Source: Syntrophomonadaceae bacterium (GTDB lineage: Bacteria; Bacillota_D; Dethiobacteria; DTU022; UBA8154). From it: a DNA stretch of 7,765 nt. Below, one piece after another: positions 1 to 6,545 of the stretch. A program made the position numbers and the translations under genes. The stretch covers positions 1 to 7,765 of the forward strand of contig SKMY01000086.1 in the NCBI GenBank assembly GCA_007120815.1. Reading direction: 5' to 3'. The first letter of the stretch is position 1; every line of letters starts with the position of its first letter. The notes below the pieces were generated by a model. It saw nothing but the letters and a program-made list of their open reading frames with translations, did not search any database and was not told the DNA's origin.

Positions 1-1359
1 GAAGCCCAGCGCATCCGGCTGGCAACCCAGATTGGTTCCGGGCTTACCGGCGTGATCTATATCCTGGATGAACCCAGTATCGGCCTGCACCAGCGGGACA
101 ACTTCCGCCTCCTGCAGACCCTGGAACGGCTGCGGGACCTGGGCAACACGGTTATCGTGGTGGAACACGATGAGGATACCGTTCGGAGTGCCGATTTTAT
201 CGTTGATATGGGGCCTGGGGCCGGTGTGGCCGGGGGCCACGTGGTGGCCTGCGGTCCACTGGAATCCATCACCCGGGAACCCTCTTCCATTACGGGGGAT
301 TATCTGGCCGGCCGTCGATCCATTCCTCTTCCCGAAATGCACCGTCCCGCCGGTAACAGGTGGCTGGAAGTCAAAGGGGCACGGGCCAACAATTTGAAGG
401 ATATTGATGTGAAATTTCCCCTTGGCCTGTTTACCTGTGTAACCGGTGTTTCCGGCTCGGGTAAGAGCACCCTGGTCAATGAAATCCTGGCTAAATCCCT
501 GGCCCAGAAACTGCACCGCTCCCGGGAACGCCCGGGAGACCACCGCTGTGTGGACGGTTTGAAATACCTGGACAAGGTCATTGAAATCGATCAGTCTCCC
601 ATTGGGCGCACGCCCCGATCCAATCCGGCCACTTATACCGGCGTTTTTGACGGCATTCGGGACCTGTTTTCCCAAACCCAGGAATCCAGACTCCGGGGCT
701 ACAAACCCGGGCGCTTTAGCTTTAATGTAAAGGGCGGCCGCTGCGAAGCCTGCAGGGGCGATGGGATCTTGCGTATCGAGATGCATTTTTTGCCGGATGT
801 TTACGTTCCCTGTGAGGTTTGCAAGGGCCGCCGATACAACCGGGAAACCCTGGAAATTACCTACAAAGGGAAAAACATCAGCCAGGTGCTGGAGATGAGC
901 GTCAAAGAGGCCATGGATTTCTTCGCCAATATTCCCCGGGTGCACCGCAGGCTGCAAACATTAAACGACGTAGGCCTGGGATACATCCGACTTGGGCAGC
1001 CGGCCACCACCCTTTCCGGTGGAGAAGCCCAACGGGTCAAGCTAGCCACGGAACTTTCCCGGCGCAGCAACGGAAAAACCTTTTATATCCTGGATGAACC
1101 CACCACCGGGCTGCATATCGATGACATCAAGAAGCTTTTAAATATTCTGGAACGTCTGGTGGACAATGGGGACACGGTGGTTGTGATCGAGCACAACCTG
1201 GAAGTGATAAAGCGGGCCGACTATATTATCGATTTGGGCCCCGAGGGCGGTGACCGCGGCGGTGAAGTCGTGGCTTGCGGCACCCCGGAATTCGTAGCCT
1301 GCGTTGAACGTTCTTTTACCGGGCAGTATCTTAAAAAAATCCTGGGCGTACCCGCCTGA
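1..1359 (+). CDS. uvrA: Excinuclease ABC subunit A (UvrA), 3' portion, truncated by window start
   Basis: The reading frame is open from base 1 and gives the last 452 residues of a protein that is usually about 940 aa; the start lies upstream of the window. UvrA is the cytoplasmic ATPase that finds bulky DNA lesions and loads UvrB in nucleotide excision repair. Visible in order (window codon numbers): the end of the first ABC signature (EAQRIRLA, 1-8) and Walker B ([14 protein letters not shown], about 21-34); the second Walker A (GVSGSGKS, about 150-157); a zinc module C-x2-C-x19-C-x2-C with cysteine codons at 742, 751, 811 and 820; the second signature [12 protein letters not shown] (about 338-349); and the second Walker [11 protein letters not shown] (about 363-372). 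Every catalytic element expected in this half is intact. The stop lies 13 nt before the uvrC start, so the two are probably co-transcribed. uvrB is not visible here. Confidence 0.98.
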   Translation, partial: EAQRIRLATQIGSGLTGVIYILDEPSIGLHQRDNFRLLQTLERLRDLGNTVIVVEHDEDTVRSADFIVDMGPGAGVAGGHVVACGPLESITREPSSITGDYLAGRRSIPLPEMHRPAGNRWLEVKGARANNLKDIDVKFPLGLFTCVTGVSGSGKSTLVNEILAKSLAQKLHRSRERPGDHRCVDGLKYLDKVIEIDQSPIGRTPRSNPATYTGVFDGIRDLFSQTQESRLRGYKPGRFSFNVKGGRCEACRGDGILRIEMHFLPDVYVPCEVCKGRRYNRETLEITYKGKNISQVLEMSVKEAMDFFANIPRVHRRLQTLNDVGLGYIRLGQPATTLSGGEAQRVKLATELSRRSNGKTFYILDEPTTGLHIDDIKKLLNILERLVDNGDTVVVIEHNLEVIKRADYIIDLGPEGGDRGGEVVACGTPEFVACVERSFTGQYLKKILGVPA

Positions 1360-1365
1360 GGAGGG
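1359..1365 (+). promoter_or_regulatory. Ribosome binding site that fixes the TTG start of uvrC
   Basis: AGGAGGG begins on the last base of the uvrA stop codon and sits 7 nt before TTG at 1373. The frame stays open upstream into uvrA, so a longer uvrC is formally possible from 1304, but no Shine-Dalgarno supports it and the extra residues do not resemble UvrC. Confidence 0.8.
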
Positions 1366-1372
1366 AAGTGCA

Positions 1373-3214
1373 TTGGCACAAACCAGGGAAGAGCTGGCTG
1401 CCCGCGTGCAGCAGCTACCCCGGGATTCCGGCGTATACCTCTTTAAAGATTCTGCAAACCGCGTGATTTACGTTGGAAAGGCCTTGGACCTTCGTCAGCG
1501 GGTCAAATCCTATTTTCAAAAACCCGCTCATTCCTCTTACCGTTTGAAAGCCCTGGTAGATCATATCGCGTACCTGGCCTATATCGTAACCGATACAGAA
1601 GGGGAAGCCTTTATTCTGGAAGCCAACTTGATAAAGGAATACGCCCCCCGATACAACGTGCAGTTTAAAGACGACAAGGGTTATCCATTCCTGCGCATTT
1701 CCACCACGGATCCGTACCCCCGGTTGGAAGTAGCCCGCAAAGTAGATGAACAGGGGTACCGCTATTTCGGCCCATACAGCAAAGCAGGGGCCATGCGGGA
1801 AACCATGGGGCTGATTAAAAAACTGTTCCCCCTTCGAAGCTGCCGACAGCTTCTGAAAGAAGAAGAGGCCCGGGGTCGGCCCTGCTTGAACTTCCAGATT
1901 AAGCGCTGCCTGGGCCCCTGCCGCGGGCTCGTTTCCAGGAGAGAATATGCCGGCGTGCTGGACCAGGTTGTGCTCTTCCTGGAAGGGCGCCAGAACCACC
2001 TCTTAAGGGACCTGGAAAGAAAAATGAACCAGGCTGCCGAAGCCCTGGAATATGAAAAAGCTGCCCGGTTTCGCGACCAGTCCTATTCGCTCCAAAAGGT
2101 TATGGAACGCCAAAAAGTGGTTTCCAAAGACTTAAAAGACCGGGACGTGGTGGCGCTATTAACCCTTGGAGCAGCACATACCGTGGGGCTTTTCCGGGTC
2201 CGGGGAGGAAAGCTGGTGGGGGCAGACTATTTCTCCCCCCGGGGAGCTGAAAATGCCCAACCTGAAGAGATTTTAAAAGCATTCCTGCAGCATTATTACG
2301 ACAGGGCCGCCTTTATTCCTGGCGAACTGCTGCTTTCCCATCCCCCGGAAGAAGAAGGCCTTTTGACAGACTGGCTTAAGGAAAAACGGGGAAAACCCGT
2401 TACCTTAAAAGTCCCCCGGCGAGGCCAAAAAAAAGCTCTGCTGGACCTGGTTGTCAAGAATACCGGGCTGTACGCCCGGCAGGAAGAAGAGCAGGGCAAA
2501 AGACAAAGGAACGCCCTAGAGGAGCTGGCCCGGCTGCTTACCCTACCCGGGATGCCGTCACGCATCGAGGGTTTTGATATTTCCCATTTTGCCGGACAAG
2601 AAACGGCGGGTGCCATGGTCGTTTTCCAGGAGGGGGTGCCCAACAGGGATGAGTACCGGCGCTTTAAAATAAGAAAGGCTGATCCATCGGATGACTATGC
2701 AGCCCTGGCCGAAGTGCTTTCCCGGCGGTTGGATAATCCCATGCTCCCCAAACCCTCCCTGATCCTGCTGGATGGTGGGAAAGGCCAGCTTTCCGCCGGC
2801 ATGACGATTCTTGCACAAAAAGGCATAGAAACCATCCCCATGGCATCTCTGGCAAAAGAGCAGGAACATATTTTTATGCCTCATGAGAAAACCCCCCTGG
2901 CCCTTCCGGCAAACCACCCCGCCTTGAAGCTGCTTCAACAGGTTCGGGACGAGGCTCATCGTTTTGCCCTTTCTTACGGCCGATCTTTAACGATAAAAAG
3001 CAGTCTTTCCTCTTTCCTGGAAAGCCTGGAGGGCATTGGCCCGGTGAGGCGGAAAGCCCTGCTGAGGCACTTCGGCAGCCTGGACGCCTTGAAGGAAGCC
3101 TCCTTAAAAGAGATCCGGGCGGTGGAGGGAATGGACAGCCGTAGCGCAGAGAACCTTTACGACCATTTAAACGGTGATTTTGAAGCAGGAGAGGATGAGC
3201 GCGGAGATGAATAA
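1373..3214 (+). CDS. uvrC: Excinuclease ABC subunit C (UvrC), dual-incision nuclease
   Basis: The product is 613 aa from the TTG start, close to the usual ~600. UvrC makes the 3' and then the 5' incision around a lesion marked by UvrB. The N-terminal GIY-YIG nuclease shows G20-V-Y22, Y33-V-G35, catalytic R43 and E83. Next come four cysteines at 157, 171, 179 and 183; the last three have the x7 and x3 spacing reported for the [4Fe-4S] ligands of E. coli UvrC. The UvrB-interacting UVR coiled coil follows at about 212-248. The C-terminal RNase H-like nuclease carries D402 (FDISH), D467 (LLDGGKGQ) and H529 (DEAHRFA), matching the E. coli D399/D466/H538 triad. A tandem helix-hairpin-helix region (about 549-605) ends the protein. 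All catalytic residues are present, so it should be active. It lies directly behind uvrA and runs into a methyltransferase gene. Confidence 0.98.
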   Translation: MAQTREELAARVQQLPRDSGVYLFKDSANRVIYVGKALDLRQRVKSYFQKPAHSSYRLKALVDHIAYLAYIVTDTEGEAFILEANLIKEYAPRYNVQFKDDKGYPFLRISTTDPYPRLEVARKVDEQGYRYFGPYSKAGAMRETMGLIKKLFPLRSCRQLLKEEEARGRPCLNFQIKRCLGPCRGLVSRREYAGVLDQVVLFLEGRQNHLLRDLERKMNQAAEALEYEKAARFRDQSYSLQKVMERQKVVSKDLKDRDVVALLTLGAAHTVGLFRVRGGKLVGADYFSPRGAENAQPEEILKAFLQHYYDRAAFIPGELLLSHPPEEEGLLTDWLKEKRGKPVTLKVPRRGQKKALLDLVVKNTGLYARQEEEQGKRQRNALEELARLLTLPGMPSRIEGFDISHFAGQETAGAMVVFQEGVPNRDEYRRFKIRKADPSDDYAALAEVLSRRLDNPMLPKPSLILLDGGKGQLSAGMTILAQKGIETIPMASLAKEQEHIFMPHEKTPLALPANHPALKLLQQVRDEAHRFALSYGRSLTIKSSLSSFLESLEGIGPVRRKALLRHFGSLDALKEASLKEIRAVEGMDSRSAENLYDHLNGDFEAGEDERGDE

Positions 3215-3869
3215 AAAGGATCCAGTTCGAATGAAAGAAATGATCGTAACCCTTCCCGGGAACCACCAGCTCAGTTTTCTGGTGGCTGAAGATATTGAGG
3301 AACTCATTACCGATCTCAGCGATGAAGACAAGGTGCCCTGCTGGGCAGATATTTGGCCCGCAGCCCACGGCTTATCCTATTACCTGTGGGAAAAGTCCGG
3401 TTTAGGGGCAGATGAAACCGTCATGGAACTCGGTGCAGGCATGGGGCTGCCAGGAATTGTCTGCGCCCTTAAAGGGGCGGATGTCACCCTTTCGGATTTT
3501 AACCCAACGGCACTGGAAATGGCCGCGGAGAACGCCCGGCGCAACAATCTGAAGGTGGCGCTGCTCCAGGATGATTGGCGTTCTTTTCAATGCCGGGAGC
3601 GGTTCGATCTACTTCTGGCGTCGGATATTCTTTACGATCCCAAGCTGAACCCATTTTTAGGGCGTATTTTTACCCGGAACCTGAAACCCCGGGGAACGAT
3701 ATACATTGCCCATCCTGACCGCAAGGCGACCCGGGAGTTTGTGGAAAACTGCAGGGAGTACGGCCTTCAGGAAAAGGACCGCCAAGTTCGGGTGGTGGAG
3801 CTTCCCGGCAGCCTTTTGACCCGCTACAACATTGTGATCAACCTACTTCAGGCCGACCCGCGTGGGTAA
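3207..3869 (+). CDS. Class I SAM-dependent methyltransferase, Methyltransf_16 / lysine-methyltransferase-like
   Basis: The product is 220 aa from ATG 3207. A Rossmann-type SAM fold is clear: a PCWADIWP segment (about 44-51) that precedes the fold in this family, motif I ELGAGMGLPG (about 72-82), an acidic post-I residue in LSDFN (D97), and SD-I-L-Y (D140-Y143). The last matches the D/E-x-x-Y/F signature of METTL21/ETFB-type protein lysine methyltransferases. This family methylates protein lysines in eukaryotes and some bacteria; the substrate here is unknown, and small-molecule or RNA methylation is not excluded. The start is ambiguous: ATG 3195 (AGGAG only 3 nt upstream), ATG 3207 (overlaps the uvrC stop by 8 nt) and ATG 3231 (AAGGA with a 10-nt spacer) are all in frame, and only the first 4-8 residues of the product change. 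Tight packing with uvrC suggests co-transcription. Its last 27 nt overlap the convergent gene on the other strand. Confidence 0.85.
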   Translation: MNKKDPVRMKEMIVTLPGNHQLSFLVAEDIEELITDLSDEDKVPCWADIWPAAHGLSYYLWEKSGLGADETVMELGAGMGLPGIVCALKGADVTLSDFNPTALEMAAENARRNNLKVALLQDDWRSFQCRERFDLLLASDILYDPKLNPFLGRIFTRNLKPRGTIYIAHPDRKATREFVENCREYGLQEKDRQVRVVELPGSLLTRYNIVINLLQADPRG

Positions 3870-4778
3870 GCCTGCCCCTAAGTGCAGGTTTTCCGGCCGC
3901 AAAAAGGCTGATAAGTCCTGACAGACAGGCCGAATGAGTCTGTAGGTGTCTTTAAAAAGTACGTCCCCTTCAGAGGTGCCTTGAAGGATGTTCAAGGCGA
4001 ACAAGTTGGCGAAAATTTCTTCTGGCCCTTGTTTTCCTGGAGTTATCAGCTCAACAGCGCCAAGGTTGCTTAACCGCTGGATGAACGGATTAAGGTGTTC
4101 CGATAGTTGTGTGCCCGGGAAATAATGGCGGGCGACAACGTGACCTTTTTCATGAAGAAAAAGGTAGACACGTCGGGCGTGTTTGGGTGCCGGCGAATGC
4201 TGGTAGAACAACATGGCATGGGCGGCAGGCAGGTAACAGGCGGCGTCATATTCGCGGTAAGGGAGCACCAGGGCCAGCAGGGGGAGTCCTCCCCGGCGGA
4301 AGCGGGAAGGGTAAAAACCCTGCTGCATCAGCAGCTTTGTTGACACCAGCACGGATTGCTTCCAGCAACCTGTTATCTTCAGGGCTTCTGCCAGGTGCAG
4401 CGTTTTTAAATAGCTGATTGCTGCATCCATGGCACCAAATGCTGAACGAAGGGCTGTGTAAGGATCCCCGGGCTCTTTCATCTGGTGGCAACGCTGGGGA
4501 TATACGGCCGGTAGGGTGCCGAGCAGAACACGCATGGCCAGCATTCGGCCTGCGGCCATTCCTTCGCTGTAAGCCAGCCCGTGATGCATCGTGCAGTAGT
4601 TGGGAGCCAGGGCCATGTAATCTTCCAGGGTTTCCCGCCGCATTTCCCGGAACATTTTCATGCAGAAGTGGGGGGCGCATTCTTCGTTTCGGCTTACGTC
4701 CCGTAATCGTTCCAACAGATCAATGGCCAGCTGAACCGGTTCATGGGTTTCGATTTTTCTTCGAATATTTGCTTTCAA
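3843..4778 (-). CDS. Uncharacterised protein with HExxH motif, putative gluzincin-like metallopeptidase
   Basis: The product is 311 aa and I do not recognise the family. The gene is real: the frame is long, a perfect AGGAGG lies 9 nt before its TTG start, and it fills the space between genes of the other strand. The only functional signature is in the C-terminal third: YLFLHEKGHVVARH, with H209-E210 and H213 forming an HExxH zinc motif, then PEEIFANLFALNIL with E253/E254 about 40 residues later. That HExxH...E-x-x-A/F-x-x-FA arrangement is like the ImmA/IrrE (M78) and related gluzincin folds, where the distant glutamate is the third metal ligand. The first ~190 residues look helical and contain several Cys and His (for example NYCTMHHG) of no known pattern. 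No signal peptide or clear membrane segment is seen, so it is probably cytoplasmic. Peptidase activity is inference; a non-catalytic relative is possible. Its 3' end overlaps the methyltransferase gene by 27 nt. Confidence 0.75.
   Translation of the reverse strand: MKANIRRKIETHEPVQLAIDLLERLRDVSRNEECAPHFCMKMFREMRRETLEDYMALAPNYCTMHHGLAYSEGMAAGRMLAMRVLLGTLPAVYPQRCHQMKEPGDPYTALRSAFGAMDAAISYLKTLHLAEALKITGCWKQSVLVSTKLLMQQGFYPSRFRRGGLPLLALVLPYREYDAACYLPAAHAMLFYQHSPAPKHARRVYLFLHEKGHVVARHYFPGTQLSEHLNPFIQRLSNLGAVELITPGKQGPEEIFANLFALNILQGTSEGDVLFKDTYRLIRPVCQDLSAFLRPENLHLGAGLPTRVGLK
3868..3892 (+). terminator. Possible weak intrinsic terminator of the uvrA-uvrC-methyltransferase unit
   Basis: Starting in the methyltransferase stop codon, AAGCCTGC pairs with GCAGGTTT across an 8-nt loop (8 pairs, one G-U). 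The hairpin runs into four T (3889-3892). The T-tract is short, so efficiency is doubtful. The element lies inside the 3' coding end of the convergent gene, which constrains its sequence. Confidence 0.35.
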
Positions 4779-4787
4779 ATGATTGTT

Positions 4788-4793
4788 CCTCCT
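4788..4793 (-). promoter_or_regulatory. Ribosome binding site for the TTG-started HEKGH gene
   Basis: The plus-strand CCTCCT reads as a perfect AGGAGG on the minus strand, with 9 nt between it and TTG (4778-4776). It fixes the start; no in-frame ATG nearby has comparable support. Confidence 0.8.
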
Positions 4794-4808
4794 ACATATT
4801 TCACTTGA

Positions 4809-4837
4809 TTGACAGGTAAAGGCTTTCCCTGTAGTAT
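4809..4837 (+). promoter_or_regulatory. Candidate sigma-A promoter for the HAD phosphatase gene
   Basis: A consensus -35 TTGACA (4809-4814) is followed after exactly 17 bp by TAGTAT (4832-4837), which matches TATAAT at four of six positions. Transcription would start near 4844 and leave a leader of about 45 nt before ATG 4888. This is the only clear promoter in the divergent region. On the minus strand TATACT (4838-4833) is a good -10 but has no matching -35. Confidence 0.55.
4812..4832. promoter_or_regulatory. 21-bp near-perfect palindrome, candidate operator inside the promoter spacer
   Basis: The half ACAGGTAAAG (4812-4821) and the half CTTTCCCTGT (4823-4832) are inverted repeats around G4822, with 9 of 10 positions paired (mismatch 4817/4827). 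The palindrome fills the space between -35 and -10 and overlaps both, the classical position for a repressor. It also lies 33-54 bp upstream of the divergent TTG start, so one regulator could govern both genes. The binding protein is unknown; it is not a CRP-type TGTGA/TCACA site. Confidence 0.5.
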
Positions 4838-4887
4838 AGAAGTAACAGGCAGGCGGTACTATATTATGTGCGGAAGGATGACGTTAT

Positions 4888-5700
4888 ATGAAATATAAAT
4901 TACTGGCCTTGGACCTGGATGACACCCTGTTGAATACAAAATATGACATTTCCCCCAAGAACCGGGCCGCCATCCAAGAAGCAGTTGAACGGGGTGTGCT
5001 GGTTACCATCGCCACCGGTCGCATGTTTCGCTCTACCCTGCCGTACGCCCAATCATTGAGGATCGACCTTCCCCTGATTACCTATCACGGTGCGCTGATT
5101 AAGAAAGCGGCCAGCGGGGAGGTCTTAAGCCACCAGTCCATACCCTTTAAATTGGCCCAGGACATGTTGGAGTTCGGAGAAGAAAAGGGACTCCATTTTA
5201 ACCTCTACTTAAACGATCAGCTTTATGTTCGAGAAGAAAATGAACACTCGGCTTATTACCAGACCATTGCCTCTATACCCCTCCAGGAAGTAGGCCGCCT
5301 TCCCGATTTTTTAAACCAGCAAAAGATTGAACCCACCAAACTGACCATAATAAACAGGGACGACGACTATCTGAATGCCATCCAGGCAGAACTTCAGCAA
5401 GCCTTTTCTCCGGAGCTTTCTATCCTGCAGTCAAGACCTTACTTCCTGGAAGTGACCCACCGGAAGGCCACCAAAGGGCAAGCGCTAAAGTTCCTTGCTG
5501 AACAGGAAGGGATAGAGCGTGAAGCTATTGCGGCAGTGGGTGACAGCTACAACGATGTGGACATGCTGCAGTTTGCCGGCCTGGGTGCTGCCGTGGCCAA
5601 TGCGCCCGAAGACGTGAAAAAAGCAGCGGATCTGGTGGTACGGTCCAATACGGAAGATGGCGTCGCCGCATTCATCGGTGAATATATTCTTAATTCGTAA
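4888..5700 (+). CDS. Cof-type HAD-IIB family hydrolase (sugar- or nucleotide-phosphate phosphatase)
   Basis: The product is 270 aa, the normal size for this family. ATG 4888 has GGAAGGA about 9 nt upstream. The four HAD motifs are visible: LDLDDT with nucleophile D9 and acid D11; the T43-G-R motif II; K196 in the TKGQAL motif III; and GDSYNDVDML with Mg-binding D219 and D223. The TYHGALI segment and the residues between motifs II and III fit the C2B cap of Cof/YidA-like enzymes. These are cytoplasmic Mg-dependent phosphatases with broad substrates (phosphosugars, flavin or pyridoxal phosphates), so the exact substrate cannot be read from sequence. It is the first gene of the rightward group and sits behind the palindrome-bearing promoter. 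Confidence 0.93.
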   Translation: MKYKLLALDLDDTLLNTKYDISPKNRAAIQEAVERGVLVTIATGRMFRSTLPYAQSLRIDLPLITYHGALIKKAASGEVLSHQSIPFKLAQDMLEFGEEKGLHFNLYLNDQLYVREENEHSAYYQTIASIPLQEVGRLPDFLNQQKIEPTKLTIINRDDDYLNAIQAELQQAFSPELSILQSRPYFLEVTHRKATKGQALKFLAEQEGIEREAIAAVGDSYNDVDMLQFAGLGAAVANAPEDVKKAADLVVRSNTEDGVAAFIGEYILNS

Positions 5701-5743
5701 AGCGTAAAACCCATTGCCTGGCCTTTAAAATTGGTACCGGTTT

Positions 5744-5750
5744 AGGAGGA
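5744..5750 (+). promoter_or_regulatory. Ribosome binding site fixing the GTG start of the PHP gene
   Basis: AGGAGGA lies 5 nt before GTG 5756. No in-frame ATG occurs before the conserved DLHIHT motif at residue 11, so GTG is the credible start. Confidence 0.75.
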
Positions 5751-5755
5751 TAAAC

Positions 5756-6499
5756 GTGGAGCCCACCTCAATAAACTTAGTTGCGGACCTGCATATTCAT
5801 ACCTTTGCCAGCGGCCATGCGTACAGCACGGTATCGGAAATTATTGATATGGCCGCACAGAAAGGTTTACACGCCATTGCGCTGACCGATCACGGTCCGG
5901 CCATGCCCGGCGGCCCTCACCGGTACCACTTTGGCAATTTGTCTGTTCTTCCCGAAAGGGAAAAGGGGGTTGAGATCCTGCGGGGGGTTGAAGCCAACAT
6001 CGTTGATAGAGATGGGACCCTGGACCTCCCTGAAATCTATCTTAAACTGTTGGATATTGTTTGGGCCGGTTTGCATATCCCCTGTATCCAACCTTCTACC
6101 CGGCATATCAATACCCAAACCCTTCTCCATGCCCTGGAAAATCCCTATGTGGACGGCATTGTACATCCGGGCAACCCCGACTTTATTATCGATGAGGAAG
6201 CAGTCGTGCAGGCTGCACGGGAAAAGAATAAATTATTGGAAATCAATAACAGCTCCTTTATCATAAGGCGTGGGAGTAAAACGCGGTGTGCAGAAATTGC
6301 CAGGCTGGTTAAGCAGTATGACGGCCTGGTCGCCATTAACAGCGATGCGCACATCGCCCGGGATGTTGGCTGCTTTGAACGAGGCAAACAGTTGGCACTG
6401 GAGACGGAGTTGGAACCTCATCACGTGATTAATACCAGCCTGGAAAAAATTAAGGAGTTTTTGAAAATGAGAGGGAAAAAACGGTTTAAATCCTCCTGA
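5756..6499 (+). CDS. PHP-domain metal-dependent phosphatase, YcdX type
   Basis: The product is 247 aa from GTG, against about 245 aa for E. coli YcdX. PHP domains are distorted TIM barrels with a trinuclear metal site that hydrolyse phosphoesters. All nine ligands known from the YcdX structure have counterparts here: H13 and H15 (DLHIHT), H21 (GHAYST), H46 (LTDHG), E79 (GVEAN), H107 (GLH), H137 (HPGNP), D197 and H199 (SDAH). An active phosphatase is therefore expected, but the physiological substrate of this subfamily is not established. It is not a histidinol phosphatase or DNA polymerase PHP domain by motif context. It lies 55 nt after the HAD phosphatase, so two phosphatases sit in tandem. 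Confidence 0.93.
   Translation: MEPTSINLVADLHIHTFASGHAYSTVSEIIDMAAQKGLHAIALTDHGPAMPGGPHRYHFGNLSVLPEREKGVEILRGVEANIVDRDGTLDLPEIYLKLLDIVWAGLHIPCIQPSTRHINTQTLLHALENPYVDGIVHPGNPDFIIDEEAVVQAAREKNKLLEINNSSFIIRRGSKTRCAEIARLVKQYDGLVAINSDAHIARDVGCFERGKQLALETELEPHHVINTSLEKIKEFLKMRGKKRFKSS
6461..6490 (+). promoter_or_regulatory. Possible internal promoter for the Crp/Fnr gene
   Basis: TTGAAA (6461-6466, five of six consensus positions) and TTTAAA (6485-6490, four of six) are 18 bp apart at the 3' end of the PHP gene, in a locally A-rich stretch. Transcription would start about 50 nt before the regulator's ATG. The pairing could be chance. Confidence 0.3.
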
Positions 6500-6545
6500 A
6501 CGGTGCTGCCAGGTATTAAATCATCCGGGGAAGGGAACCCATTCC

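Noticed and set aside
1415..1999. A 194-codon open frame on the minus strand inside uvrC
   Set aside because: It lies wholly antisense to strongly conserved UvrC codons, has no recognisable motif, and shows no convincing ribosome binding site; it is a shadow of codon bias.
3174..3206. A GTG start at 3174 giving a longer methyltransferase
   Set aside because: No Shine-Dalgarno precedes it, and the added residues lie outside the conserved family region; ATG 3195, 3207 or 3231 are better supported.
2874..3368. A 164-codon minus-strand frame across the uvrC/methyltransferase junction
   Set aside because: Both opposing frames are clearly coding, and the predicted product is rich in Pro, Arg and Gly without any domain.
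4246..4680. A 144-codon minus-strand frame overlapping the HEKGH gene in another phase
   Set aside because: The HEKGH frame has the perfect Shine-Dalgarno and a metal-site motif; the alternative product is low-complexity Pro/Gly/Arg.
4418..4819. A 133-codon plus-strand frame antisense to the HEKGH gene
   Set aside because: It has no ribosome binding site or domain, and it would run through the candidate promoter and palindrome.
6420..6429. The perfect 10-bp palindrome ATCACGTGAT near the end of the PHP gene, considered as a regulator site
   Set aside because: It lies in coding sequence, is short enough to occur by chance, and lacks the wider TGTGA/TCACA symmetry of a CRP site.
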